DNA of 17,349 nucleotides from Caulobacteraceae bacterium (GTDB taxonomy: Bacteria; Pseudomonadota; Alphaproteobacteria; Caulobacterales; Caulobacteraceae): the NCBI GenBank assembly GCA_003136615.1, contig PLFA01000202.1, positions 682 through 18,030 of the forward strand, read 5' to 3'. Both the position numbers and the translations under genes were made by a program. A model generated the notes under the pieces. The model had not been told where the DNA came from. It made no database searches and was given only the letters and a program-made list of their open reading frames with translations. Each line of letters opens with the position of its first letter. The first letter of the stretch is position 1. Shown piece by piece: positions 6,469 to 13,787 of this stretch.

Positions 6469-7364
6469 GCCTAGATCCACGAGCTTGGCGGCCCGGCCCG
6501 CTCCTGCCCCCGGCGGGGGGAGCGGCGCTCACGGGACTCTTTCTCGGCGCGGCGCTGATCTCCCTGATGGCGGTCCTGGCCATGGCGTGGCTCAGCGCGG
6601 ACCTGCGCGCCCGTCCCACCCTTCGTGCGCGCCTAAGCGGCGGTGCGACCATCGCCGTCATGGCCCGCCGGACGTCTGGCGACCTGGAAAGCCTGGACGC
6701 CGCCGCTTGGCGCGCCCGGGAGATTCTGGCGACAACGCCGGGTGTGGCTTCCGCTCAGGTGCTGGCGCCAGCGCCGGAAGACAGGGCCATCGCCGCCGCC
6801 ATGGGAGCGGGCGCTGCCCCCTCGCGCCTTATCACCCTGGTCTTCGCCCCCCGGGCCGCGCCCGCAAGCCTCCCGACGATGGGGACGCTGATCGGGGCCC
6901 TCTCGCGGGAAGGCTTGGCAGGGGCGGCCGATGACCACAGCCCGACCACCGGTCCCGTGGAGCGCGCCCTGACCGTGGACGGCGCTTGGCTGGCGGTCGC
7001 GGGCGCCATCCTCATGGGGGTTCTTGCCGGCCTCACCGCGGCCATGATCCAGTCTCGCGCGCGACGCGTGGCGCCTCGCATCACCCTGCTCAGCGGACTT
7101 GGCATGACCAACACCGCCCTCCTCATGCGATTGTTGAGTCCGGTGACCTTGAGCGCCAGCCTTGCCTTGATCATCGGCGGCGCGGCCGCCTTGGCCATAA
7201 TGGGCCTTGCCGCCCCAAGGCTCCCCGGCCTCGCGGCGGTGATTCCCGCGCCAGGCGCCGTCGATCTCATCCTCGCCGCGGCGTGGCCGGCGGTGGCGAT
7301 TCTTGTGGTCATTTTGGCCGCGACCGTCGTCGGCGCCGCGCGGATGAAACGCCTCGCGCCATGA
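6465..7364 (+). CDS. ftsX: Cell-division membrane protein FtsX
   Basis: 299 residues. Integral membrane partner of FtsE, which transmits ATPase cycles to periplasmic amidase activators or hydrolases at the septum. The usual FtsX layout is seen: cytoplasmic N-terminus, TM1 about 20-45, a periplasmic domain of about 125 residues (46-173), then TM2 174-196, TM3 222-248 and TM4 266-290, with a short basic end (AARMKRLAP). LLSGLGMTNTALLMRL between TM2 and TM3 matches the cytoplasmic loop where FtsX permeases of the FtsX/MacB fold contact the ATPase (lrlvGat...i...f). The start overlaps the ftsE stop by ATGA and the end overlaps ydcF by ATGA. The family is poorly conserved in sequence, so the call rests on topology and context. 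Confidence 0.82.
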   Translation: MSLDPRAWRPGPLLPPAGGAALTGLFLGAALISLMAVLAMAWLSADLRARPTLRARLSGGATIAVMARRTSGDLESLDAAAWRAREILATTPGVASAQVLAPAPEDRAIAAAMGAGAAPSRLITLVFAPRAAPASLPTMGTLIGALSREGLAGAADDHSPTTGPVERALTVDGAWLAVAGAILMGVLAGLTAAMIQSRARRVAPRITLLSGLGMTNTALLMRLLSPVTLSASLALIIGGAAALAIMGLAAPRLPGLAAVIPAPGAVDLILAAAWPAVAILVVILAATVVGAARMKRLAP

Positions 7365-7960
7365 AAGGGCTGGCCGCCGTATTGGTCGTGCTGCTGGTCT
7401 GGCTGAGCGGCCTCATGGCCTTCGCGGGCCGCGTGGCGCGCCTGACCCCCGCCGCGGCGCCGGCGCCCGCCGACGGCATTGTCGCCCTCACCGGCGGCTC
7501 GGCGGTGCGCCTGAAGACCGCCACGGATCTGCTTGAAGAGGGGGATGGCCAGCGGCTTCTCCTGTCGGGCGTGGATCGCAAGGTGACCCGCCGCGACCTC
7601 TGGGGCGTCACGGGCGCCGCCAAGCCCCTCTTCGATTGCTGCGTCGATCTGGGCTTCGAAGCGGCCAACACCATGGGCAATGCCCGGGAGACCGCCGACT
7701 GGGCCAAATCCATGCACTATGAGAGTCTGATTCTGGTCACCGCCGATTTCCACACGCCCCGGGCCCTCCTCGAACTGCGCGGCGCGCTACCCGGCGTGCG
7801 GATTACCGCCTATCCCGTGGCGACGCCGGATCTCGACGTGCGACACTGGCAGGACACCACGCGGGGCGCCGAGCGGATGAGCGTGGAATACACCAAATAT
7901 CTGGTGACCCTGGGGCGAGAGAGCCTGTTAAGGCTCGGCGCCAAGCCCGGGGAGACTTGA
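7361..7960 (+). CDS. YdcF-like protein (DUF218)
   Basis: 199 residues. N-terminal hydrophobic segment (LAAVLVVLLVWLSGLMAFAG, about 4-23) likely anchors it in the inner membrane with the domain in the periplasm. The DUF218 core is clear: ADGIVALTGGSAVRL (38-52), LLLSGV, the NTMGNARETADWA block (103-115) and LILVTADFHTPRAL (123-136), matching the family's DAIVVLGGG, E..s.nT.eNa...., and lvTs.yHm.RA. DUF218 proteins include E. coli SanA and ElyC, linked to envelope integrity, and YdcF, which binds S-adenosylmethionine; no defined reaction can be assigned here. It sits between ftsX (ATGA overlap) and plsC (7 bp gap), suggesting an envelope job in one operon. Confidence 0.82.
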   Translation: MKGLAAVLVVLLVWLSGLMAFAGRVARLTPAAAPAPADGIVALTGGSAVRLKTATDLLEEGDGQRLLLSGVDRKVTRRDLWGVTGAAKPLFDCCVDLGFEAANTMGNARETADWAKSMHYESLILVTADFHTPRALLELRGALPGVRITAYPVATPDLDVRHWQDTTRGAERMSVEYTKYLVTLGRESLLRLGAKPGET

Positions 7961-7967
7961 AACCGGC

Positions 7968-8675
7968 ATGATCCTGCTCAGATCCCTGATCTTCGTGGCG
8001 CTCTTCTATATTTGGTCGACCGCCGCGGTGATCGTGCTCTTTCCCGTGCTGCTGGGCCCCCGGTCCTGGACCATGAAGGTCATGAGCGTGTGGGCGGGCG
8101 GGTTCACCTGGCTGCTGCGCGTTGTCTGCGACATTCGCCTTGAGGTTCGGGGCCGCGAGAACCTTCCCGCTGGCGCGGCCCTGGTGGCGGCCAAGCATCA
8201 ATGCATGTTCGACGCCCTGGGGGCGCTGGCGATCTATCCCGACGCCTGTTTCGTCACCAAGCGCGAGCTCTTCGCCATCCCGTTCTTCGGCTGGTACACG
8301 GCCCGGGCGGGCATGATCGCCGTGGACAGGGGCGGTCATTCCAAAGCCCTGCGCAAGCTGGTGGCCGATGCGCGCGAGCGGATGTCGCAGGCGCGCCAGC
8401 TGGTTATTTTTCCCGAGGGCACCCGCATGCCGCCCGGAGAAACCGGGAAATATCAGCCGGGGGTGGCGGCCCTCTATCGCGAGCTGGGCCTGCCCTGCAC
8501 GCCCGTTGCCACCAATTCAGGCGTCCATTGGCCGGCCCACGGCTTCATCCGCCGGCCGGGTGTGATTGTGGTGGAATTCCTTGAGCCCATCCCCGCGGGC
8601 CTGAGCCGGGCCCTGTTCATGCGCACGCTTGAGGACCGGATCGAACCCGCTTCGGCCGCGCTGTTGGGGCTTTGA
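7968..8675 (+). CDS. plsC: 1-acyl-sn-glycerol-3-phosphate acyltransferase (PlsC)
   Basis: 235 residues. Transfers an acyl chain to lysophosphatidic acid to give phosphatidic acid, at the inner membrane. The acyltransferase motifs are in order: HX4D (His77, Asp82, in KHQCMFDAL), KRELFAIPFFGWY (99-110), FPEGTR (148-153) and the later VATNSGVHWP. An N-terminal hydrophobic stretch (about 5-28) is a membrane anchor. Length is typical. It follows the DUF218 gene by 7 bp with no visible promoter between, so it is probably the last gene of the ftsE-ftsX-ydcF-plsC unit, joining division and phospholipid supply. It converges on the unrecognised minus-strand gene with a 33 bp gap. Confidence 0.9.
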   Translation: MILLRSLIFVALFYIWSTAAVIVLFPVLLGPRSWTMKVMSVWAGGFTWLLRVVCDIRLEVRGRENLPAGAALVAAKHQCMFDALGALAIYPDACFVTKRELFAIPFFGWYTARAGMIAVDRGGHSKALRKLVADARERMSQARQLVIFPEGTRMPPGETGKYQPGVAALYRELGLPCTPVATNSGVHWPAHGFIRRPGVIVVEFLEPIPAGLSRALFMRTLEDRIEPASAALLGL

Positions 8676-8708
8676 CGACCCCCTATTCAGCCTGTCGCGC
8701 CGGGGCGA

Positions 8709-9563
8709 TCAGGGTGATCGGGCCATCTCCGATGCCTGTGTCGCGCCGCCCGAGTGGGCCGGCGCCGTATCTCTTTTTCGCCGGCGCCAGCTTGGTCGCC
8801 AGACGATATCGCCGTCGCTATCCCCGACATCGGTCGGCGGCGAAAGCGGCGCCCGTGCGTCTGAACTTTGGATCGGCCGGGTGTCGCCCTCGGGCGACAG
8901 AAAGATGCCCCACGCCGTGACCTCGCCGCCTGGGGGTGGCGGGAAGCCGTCCTCGGTCCACTGGGTCCAGTCGGGCCTCAGACCAAGATCCGCGCAGATC
9001 GCCGCGACCGCGTCCTTCAATGGGCCTTTGAGGAGTCTGTAAAACTCGGGATCCTCGCGCTCATCGCCCCGCCGCTCACTAGGATCGGTAATGAGGGACT
9101 CGGCGCGCTCGGGACTCTCGATCTCCTGACCCATGGTCTCCAGACCGATCTCCCGAATTTTGTCGGCAAGGCGCGCCGCCTCAGCACCCGCTTCGGGAAG
9201 TTCGCCCACACCCGTAGCTGCGGGCGTGGGGCTCGGGAATCTGCCAGCGCGCATCTCCGCGATCTCCTCATCGATCCTTATCTGCAGCATGAGGGCGAGG
9301 CGCACGGCGCGAGACACGCGCAAAAAGGCGGTGATGGGATCGAAGCCAAAGGGAAACGCTATCCTCGGCCCATGCCACTTCAGGTCGCGCGCCTTGCCCC
9401 CGGACTCGAGGGTGAGCGCTCTGGCCAGCCACATCCCGATCTTCACCAACCCCCGCAGCGTGCAAAACCACATCTCGGCGCGGGCGATGCGCGGATCGGG
9501 GGCGCAAGGCTGGCGGCTATCAGCAGGAGCGGTTTGCCCGCAAATGGCGGCATCAAGGGTCAT
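8709..9563 (-). CDS. Uncharacterised protein, family not recognised
   Basis: 284 residues on the minus strand, not recognised. Residues 27-50 (IARAEMWFCTLRGLVKIGMW) and 83-107 look helical and amphipathic; the middle (120-180) is rich in Glu and Arg. DPEFYRLLKGPLKDAVAAICADLGL (quoted in part: FYRLLKGPLKDAVAAICADL) precedes WTQWTEDGFPPPPGG and WGIFLSPEG. The C-terminus is Ser/Asp-rich then basic (WRPSWRRRKR). There is no signal peptide or clear membrane segment. The antisense strand carries an open frame of similar span, but its composition (long His/Arg/Gly runs) looks like a shadow. ATG 9563 is chosen over a TTG 12 codons upstream because the TTG sits inside a possible -35 element. It could be a Caulobacterales-specific gene downstream of plsC; this is inference. 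Confidence 0.6.
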   Translation of the reverse strand: MTLDAAICGQTAPADSRQPCAPDPRIARAEMWFCTLRGLVKIGMWLARALTLESGGKARDLKWHGPRIAFPFGFDPITAFLRVSRAVRLALMLQIRIDEEIAEMRAGRFPSPTPAATGVGELPEAGAEAARLADKIREIGLETMGQEIESPERAESLITDPSERRGDEREDPEFYRLLKGPLKDAVAAICADLGLRPDWTQWTEDGFPPPPGGEVTAWGIFLSPEGDTRPIQSSDARAPLSPPTDVGDSDGDIVWRPSWRRRKRDTAPAHSGGATQASEMARSP

Positions 9564-9570
9564 TAACCAT
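9563..9570 (+). promoter_or_regulatory. CtrA half-site-like TTAACCAT
   Basis: Exact match to the 8-base CtrA half-site known from Caulobacter. It overlaps the start codon and the region just after the -10 element of the minus-strand gene, where binding would block transcription. A single exact 8-mer in a GC-rich window may be chance, and the full TTAA-N7-TTAA arrangement is not seen. Confidence 0.3.
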
Positions 9571-9599
9571 ATGATTGCATCTCGTAGCCGGTATGTCAA
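9571..9599 (-). promoter_or_regulatory. Possible sigma-70 promoter giving a near-leaderless transcript
   Basis: On the minus strand TTGACA (9599-9594, perfect -35) is followed after 17 nt by AATCAT (9576-9571, 4 of 6 matches to TATAAT). The expected start point falls within a few bases of the ATG at 9563, so the mRNA would be almost leaderless, which agrees with the absence of a Shine-Dalgarno sequence. Confidence 0.4.
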
Positions 9600-9974
9600 T
9601 ATGCAAATTCCGGAAATGCAATTTCGCGAAAGCTCGGCATCCGGGGCGGCGAGACACCGAGCCCACGGACCGCCGGCTTCGTGGCAGTCAACGTGACGTC
9701 TGTCCGCTGATATGCCGTAAATTCAAAGAGCAGCTGCGCCGGCCAAGCACGCCTCGGTTCGAGTCTTAGAAAACTCAACGCCAGCCTCGTCCATTCGCAG
9801 GCATGTTTTAGAAGATTGATATGAGAATCGCGCCACCTTGTGGCGGTGGGCTGATGAGCCTCGCGATTGGACGCCCGCGATAACAGAGGAGTCTAAGAAT
9901 CCGGAAACCCGGCTTTCCGACCAGCTTTTCATCAGGCCCCCAATCCCTTGCGTCTCACAGGGCGGCCGAAGTCT
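9600..9974. other. Gene-free stretch with small hairpins
   Basis: No convincing gene. Two short perfect hairpins are present: CGCCAC-CTT-GTGGCG (9831-9845), and CGGAAA with TTTCCG around a 6-nt loop (9902-9919). Neither is followed by a T-run on the minus strand in the way of a strong terminator for iclR. A tRNA T-loop-like GGTTCGAGTC at about 9757 lacks the rest of a tRNA. It separates the housekeeping block from the accessory-looking locus, so it may be the boundary of inserted DNA. Confidence 0.4.
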
Positions 9975-10823
9975 CTAGTGAAGATCGAGCCATTCTCGAT
10001 AGTCTGGCTCAGTCAAAACGCCCCTCATCGCTGCGGGGCGGCGACCGGAGTGGTCGGTCAGCCGGACTTCGCATTCTGACTGGACGTCGTGCGAAAGTTC
10101 CTTGAGCAGCGGCACATAATAGCTCAGCATTTTTTCGAGGCGCATGGCACTCTTTATATACCGCATGACGATTCCGCCGACGACGCGGCCGTCGATCGTC
10201 AGCGGGACGCCGACATTCCCCTCGCGGTACTCGGGATGCTCAATCACACTAAATCCGCGCTCCCGTATGCGGCTGAGAATCGCTTTCAGGCGCACCTCGT
10301 CATGCACGAGTTGTTGTCGCGGATCTTTGCTCTGGCGGGCTAATTCAAGCACAGCCGTGCGCTCCGCTTCCGAGCAAAGCGCCAGGAAACAAAGGCCGGT
10401 CGTGGTATAAAGTATGGGTACACGATAGCCGACCGCGAAGCGGTCTAGCACCATGGCGGTGTTGAAATTAGTGGTCAGGCGAACGACCATTTCCGATGCC
10501 AGAGGCGTGGAAAGAGAGAGGGACCAACCTACCTCCTTGCCTAGGCGGGTGAGCTTGGGGGCCGCCGCCTCAATCAAATGGCTTTCTTCCTGGAAACCAG
10601 ATGAGAGGCGCAGGACCTGACTGGTCAGGCGGTAGTAGCGACTATGGGGTGACTTCTCGATGTAGCCTTCCGAGGCGAGGGTCTCCAGCAGCCGAAATGC
10701 GGTCGTCCGGGGCACACCGATGGCTGCGGCGAGCGACGACACAGTGGTGTGCCCTTCCTGGTTCATAAAGGTGAGTGCGTTGAGCGCTTTCTTAAGGGAC
10801 TTAATTTCCTGGCCTTCATCCAT
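9975..10823 (-). CDS. IclR-family transcriptional regulator
   Basis: 282 residues on the minus strand, typical for IclR proteins (about 250-280). The N-terminal winged helix-turn-helix is at about 7-70: IKSLKKALNALTFM, then TTVSSLAAAIGVPRTTAFRLL (quoted in part: LAAAIGVPRTTAFRLLETL) as the recognition helix, then the wing EGYIEKSPHSRYYRL. The C-terminal effector-binding GAF-like domain runs from about 85 to 250, with GLCFLALCSE, a long linker, RGFSVIEHPEYREGNVGVPL and DGRVVGGIVMRYIKS, the usual order in the MhpR-like branch that senses aromatic or other small acids. Effector is unknown. It diverges from the TonB-dependent receptor, so it probably controls that gene and itself. A 34-residue tail extends beyond the domain. 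Confidence 0.88.
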   Translation of the reverse strand: MDEGQEIKSLKKALNALTFMNQEGHTTVSSLAAAIGVPRTTAFRLLETLASEGYIEKSPHSRYYRLTSQVLRLSSGFQEESHLIEAAAPKLTRLGKEVGWSLSLSTPLASEMVVRLTTNFNTAMVLDRFAVGYRVPILYTTTGLCFLALCSEAERTAVLELARQSKDPRQQLVHDEVRLKAILSRIRERGFSVIEHPEYREGNVGVPLTIDGRVVGGIVMRYIKSAMRLEKMLSYYVPLLKELSHDVQSECEVRLTDHSGRRPAAMRGVLTEPDYREWLDLH

Positions 10824-10860
10824 GCACCCGCACCCCCGACTTGATCGGTTGAACCGTCAC

Positions 10861-10875
10861 GTCCGTATTGCGGAC
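10861..10875. promoter_or_regulatory. Candidate operator palindrome proximal to iclR
   Basis: Perfect inverted repeat, arms GTCCG and CGGAC around TATTG, ending 38 bp from the iclR start codon. Its CCG-N5-CGG core is shared with the longer palindrome 150 bp away. IclR-family proteins usually bind palindromes of about 13-17 bp; that this is the site is inference. Confidence 0.4.
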
Positions 10876-11007
10876 AAAAACTGGCCTCCAGCCATGATAG
10901 GGGCCGTGGGAAGTGTCGCGCGGCGGCGCCGAATATTTGGGCGTGATGCTGTTTATATTGCCGACCTGACGAGCGACGCGCGCTGACAGCGGCAGGGCCC
11001 CACCAAA

Positions 11008-11028
11008 AACGACCGAGATACGGTCGTT
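11008..11028. promoter_or_regulatory. Candidate operator palindrome proximal to the TonB receptor gene
   Basis: Perfect inverted repeat with 8-base arms AACGACCG and CGGTCGTT around AGATA. It lies 93 bp before the receptor start codon, in the divergent iclR/receptor region. The centre is 150 bp from that of the 10861-10875 palindrome, so both could be contacted by one regulator. Operator for the neighbouring IclR protein is the simplest reading; a transcript hairpin is possible. Confidence 0.5.
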
Positions 11029-11107
11029 CCAATTGCGGCGGCTTCCGTCGTTCGCCGACATTTTCCCCCGTGACGGTAGTTACTCAAAAAGAGTGGGCTT
11101 ACCGGGC

Positions 11108-11113
11108 GAGGGG
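11108..11113 (+). promoter_or_regulatory. Ribosome binding site fixing the receptor start
   Basis: GAGGGG stands 7 nt before ATG 11121. This selects 11121 over the upstream GTG at 11070 and over the ATG at 11136, and gives a sensible signal peptide. Confidence 0.6.
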
Positions 11114-11120
11114 TAATCTG

Positions 11121-13685
11121 ATGATCGGCAATTCGATGAAACTTGGGGCAGTGCGCGCGGAGTCGATCGCGGCCAGGGGTCTATTGGCCGCCGTATCCCT
11201 CACCGCGCTCATTGCGGCGTCCGCCACGTCGGCTCAGACGAGCAGCACTTCAGCGGAGGCTGTCGCCACGACGCTCGGCGAAGTGGTGGTCACTTCCCGC
11301 AAGACCGCCGAGAACATTCAGACTGTCCCGCTGGCCATCACCGCCATTACCAAGACGGACTTGAGGAACGCGGGCGTCCAAGACCTCCGCGATATCACCT
11401 TCCTGACGCCTGGTCTCGTCTACACAGACAACGGAGCCCAGGATGCGGCTAAACCCACCATCCGCGGCCAAACCGATATCGGTGGAACTAATGGCGTGAA
11501 CAATGTCCCGGTCTTCTTCGACGGGATATTCATCTCAAACCCGTCGGCAATCGATTTCACCATGGTGGACCTCAGCCGCGTGGAGGTCATCGAAGGCCCG
11601 GTAAGCGCGACATATGGCCGGGGGGCCTATGCGGGCGCCATCAACTATGTGTCCCAAAAACCGTCGGATACCTATCACGGCGACCTCGATCTCACAGCCG
11701 GAGACTACGGGAAATACAACATCCGCGCGGCGCTGAATGGGCCGATTTTTGGGGACGTTTTGAAAGGCGGGGTCTCCGCCTCCTATGATCACTTCGATGG
11801 CACATACCACGATAGCGTCACTGATCAGGATGCGGGCGGCTATTTGAAAAGAGATGTCCTGGTCAATCTTGATTACACACCCAACAGCCACTTGGAGATT
11901 CGTCCGGTCGCCTATTATGGCGACGATACTTTCTCCGATACGCCCACGCTCATCGCAGCGGCCAACTGCTCCATCGGTGCGGGTTACGGCTATTCGCAAA
12001 CCTTCTGCGGCCAAGTTCCCAATAGCTCGTTCAAGGGCCCTTATATCGCGCCCTCCGGGGATTCCCCGCAGGAAGGCAACAAACGTAAGGTCTTCACCGC
12101 CAATCTTCAGATGAGCTGGACAGACACCTGGGGCACGATCACGTCGCTAACCGGCTTCAGTCATATTGAACAGAAGAACTACACCGAGTTCGACAACCAG
12201 GAGTATGGCTTCCCGGTCCCAACCTACTATCTCCCGGCCGGGGCAACCGTGGGCAGTTTTCCGGCGAACCCGTATGAATTCTTTGGCGGCGCACCCGCTG
12301 CGGGGTCTGGAATTGTAGCCACGGGCACGACCGCCCAGGTGCCGCTTCACTTCGGCTACACCTTCAACAATCACGATTTCAGCCAGGAACTGCGCTATAG
12401 TTCCCCGCAGATCGGCCGGTTCAAGTTTTCCGTCGGCGGCTATTATGGCGACTCCGAGGTTTATCAGGATCTGAACTTGGCCGAGGACACCGAATATGTT
12501 CCGGCTGGCCAGTTCATCATAAGCGGTTTTGCGGTGCCGCCTGGCGTGTCCGTGTCGCCCCAGCAGACAGTTTATACGCAAGACAGCCACGTCTACGCGG
12601 CCTTCGGTTCAGCCTCGTTCGATATCCTCGACAATCTCGATCTATCGACAGAGCTCCGTTACACCTCGGATCACGAAAGCTACCTAGATATCTCGGCGAT
12701 CTACACGCCCTATCCGGCCTATACGCCGGGGTGCCTCGGCTATTCCACGGCTTGCGCCGCCTCGCTCTACCCTCTGGGCTCGTCGAGCCCACTGACGGCC
12801 ACGTTCAACGACGTGACATCGCGAACGAGCCTCACCTACAAGTTCAGACCTGACATCATCTTTTACGTGAGCGCGGCCAATGGGGAAAAACCGGGCGGTT
12901 TCAATAACAACGCTAAATACCCAACGTTCGCCCCGGAAACCAACTGGACCTATGAAATCGGGGAGAAATCCACCCTCCTCGATCATCACCTGCTGCTCAA
13001 TGCGGATGTCTTCTATATCGACGCCAGCGGCTATCAGGTAACTGGGCCGCCCCCTGGATCGGCGCTTCCCGGCGGCTTCATCACCTCGAACTATGGCGGT
13101 CTTTCCACGATCGGCTTCGAGGCCTCTGGAAAGTTCATTATCACCCCGGGCGTCGATCTTTCGGCCGGATTTGCGTATGCCGACCCAAAGTTCAAAACCA
13201 ATTCCTATGACTTTGAGGACGCGGCCCTCTGCGCAGGGACTGGCGTGGGCATAACACCCGCCTGCTCAAGCAGGATCGTCCAGGTCGGAGCCAATCCGGC
13301 GGTGAACCTGCAAGGCCTGCGGCCGCCGTATGAGTCGAATGTCACCTTCAATGTCGCCCTGGACGTGCGCCGCCCGCTTCCCGGTGGCCTCACCTTCGTC
13401 GGTCGCATGGACTATCGCTACGAAAGCTCCGAGTTCTACCAATACCCGGTCGATACTGGCAGTTATGGGCCCCGCAACATCGTCAATCTGCGTCTTGGCG
13501 TCGAACGTGGGCCCTACACAGTGGTTATGTACATCCGGAATCTGACCAACGATCAGACGCCCGTAAATGTGCAGGATGCGGCATCCACGAACGCTCCCTA
13601 TGGGAACTTCGAGTCCGGCTACTATCCGGTGGCGCTGCTCCCCGACAAGCGCACCTTCGGCGCGACGGTCCGATACACTTTCTGA
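11121..13685 (+). CDS. TonB-dependent outer-membrane receptor
   Basis: 854 residues, usual size. Imports a large or scarce substrate across the outer membrane using TonB-ExbB-ExbD energy. Signal peptide at about 1-39 (hydrophobic LLAAVSLTALIAASATSAQ). A TonB-box-like EVVVTSR lies at 54-60, then the plug: NIQTVPLAITAITKTDL, LRDITFLTPGL, RVEVIEGPVSATYGRGAYAG and INYVSQKPS. The long C-terminal barrel has alternating Tyr/Phe-ending strands and finishes with FGATVRYTF, the terminal aromatic signal for barrel insertion. Three close Cys pairs (283/296, 538/545, 704/715) fall in probable surface loops. It is of the sphingomonad/Caulobacter type often found beside catabolic genes; the ligand cannot be read. 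Divergent IclR gene and two palindromes upstream suggest substrate-dependent control. Confidence 0.93.
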   Translation: MIGNSMKLGAVRAESIAARGLLAAVSLTALIAASATSAQTSSTSAEAVATTLGEVVVTSRKTAENIQTVPLAITAITKTDLRNAGVQDLRDITFLTPGLVYTDNGAQDAAKPTIRGQTDIGGTNGVNNVPVFFDGIFISNPSAIDFTMVDLSRVEVIEGPVSATYGRGAYAGAINYVSQKPSDTYHGDLDLTAGDYGKYNIRAALNGPIFGDVLKGGVSASYDHFDGTYHDSVTDQDAGGYLKRDVLVNLDYTPNSHLEIRPVAYYGDDTFSDTPTLIAAANCSIGAGYGYSQTFCGQVPNSSFKGPYIAPSGDSPQEGNKRKVFTANLQMSWTDTWGTITSLTGFSHIEQKNYTEFDNQEYGFPVPTYYLPAGATVGSFPANPYEFFGGAPAAGSGIVATGTTAQVPLHFGYTFNNHDFSQELRYSSPQIGRFKFSVGGYYGDSEVYQDLNLAEDTEYVPAGQFIISGFAVPPGVSVSPQQTVYTQDSHVYAAFGSASFDILDNLDLSTELRYTSDHESYLDISAIYTPYPAYTPGCLGYSTACAASLYPLGSSSPLTATFNDVTSRTSLTYKFRPDIIFYVSAANGEKPGGFNNNAKYPTFAPETNWTYEIGEKSTLLDHHLLLNADVFYIDASGYQVTGPPPGSALPGGFITSNYGGLSTIGFEASGKFIITPGVDLSAGFAYADPKFKTNSYDFEDAALCAGTGVGITPACSSRIVQVGANPAVNLQGLRPPYESNVTFNVALDVRRPLPGGLTFVGRMDYRYESSEFYQYPVDTGSYGPRNIVNLRLGVERGPYTVVMYIRNLTNDQTPVNVQDAASTNAPYGNFESGYYPVALLPDKRTFGATVRYTF

Positions 13686-13715
13686 TCGACGAAGGTTCCA
13701 AATCCAAAGGACCGG

Positions 13716-13740
13716 AAGGGGGGCATGGCGCGCCCCCCTT
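13716..13740 (+). terminator. Strong hairpin after the receptor gene
   Basis: Perfect 9-bp stem, AAGGGGGGC with GCCCCCCTT, loop of 7 nt, starting 30 bp after the receptor stop. No T-run follows, so it may act as a weak terminator, an mRNA 3' stabiliser or an attenuator that lowers expression of the downstream pair relative to the receptor. Confidence 0.5.
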
Positions 13741-13787
13741 GTGGGTGAGTTCGCCTGGATCGTTCGCCCGATGAGAAGACGAGCTTG

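Noticed and set aside
8868..9566. Plus-strand open frame of 232 codons opposite the unrecognised minus-strand gene
   Set aside because: Composition looks like a shadow (many His, Arg and Gly, no motif) and the minus frame has a plausible promoter and domain-like stretches. Some doubt remains.
9757..9766. tRNA T-loop-like sequence GGTTCGAGTC as a tRNA fragment or attachment site
   Set aside because: The T-stem is mismatched and no acceptor, D or anticodon arms could be found around it.
9850..9917. Hammerhead ribozyme core: CTGATGA followed later by GAAAC
   Set aside because: The intervening sequence does not form the required stem II and flanking stems are absent.
11082..11094. ACTC-AAAAA-GAGT inverted repeat before the receptor gene as a third operator
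   Set aside because: Only 4-bp arms and no CCG-N5-CGG core, so it does not match the two stronger palindromes.
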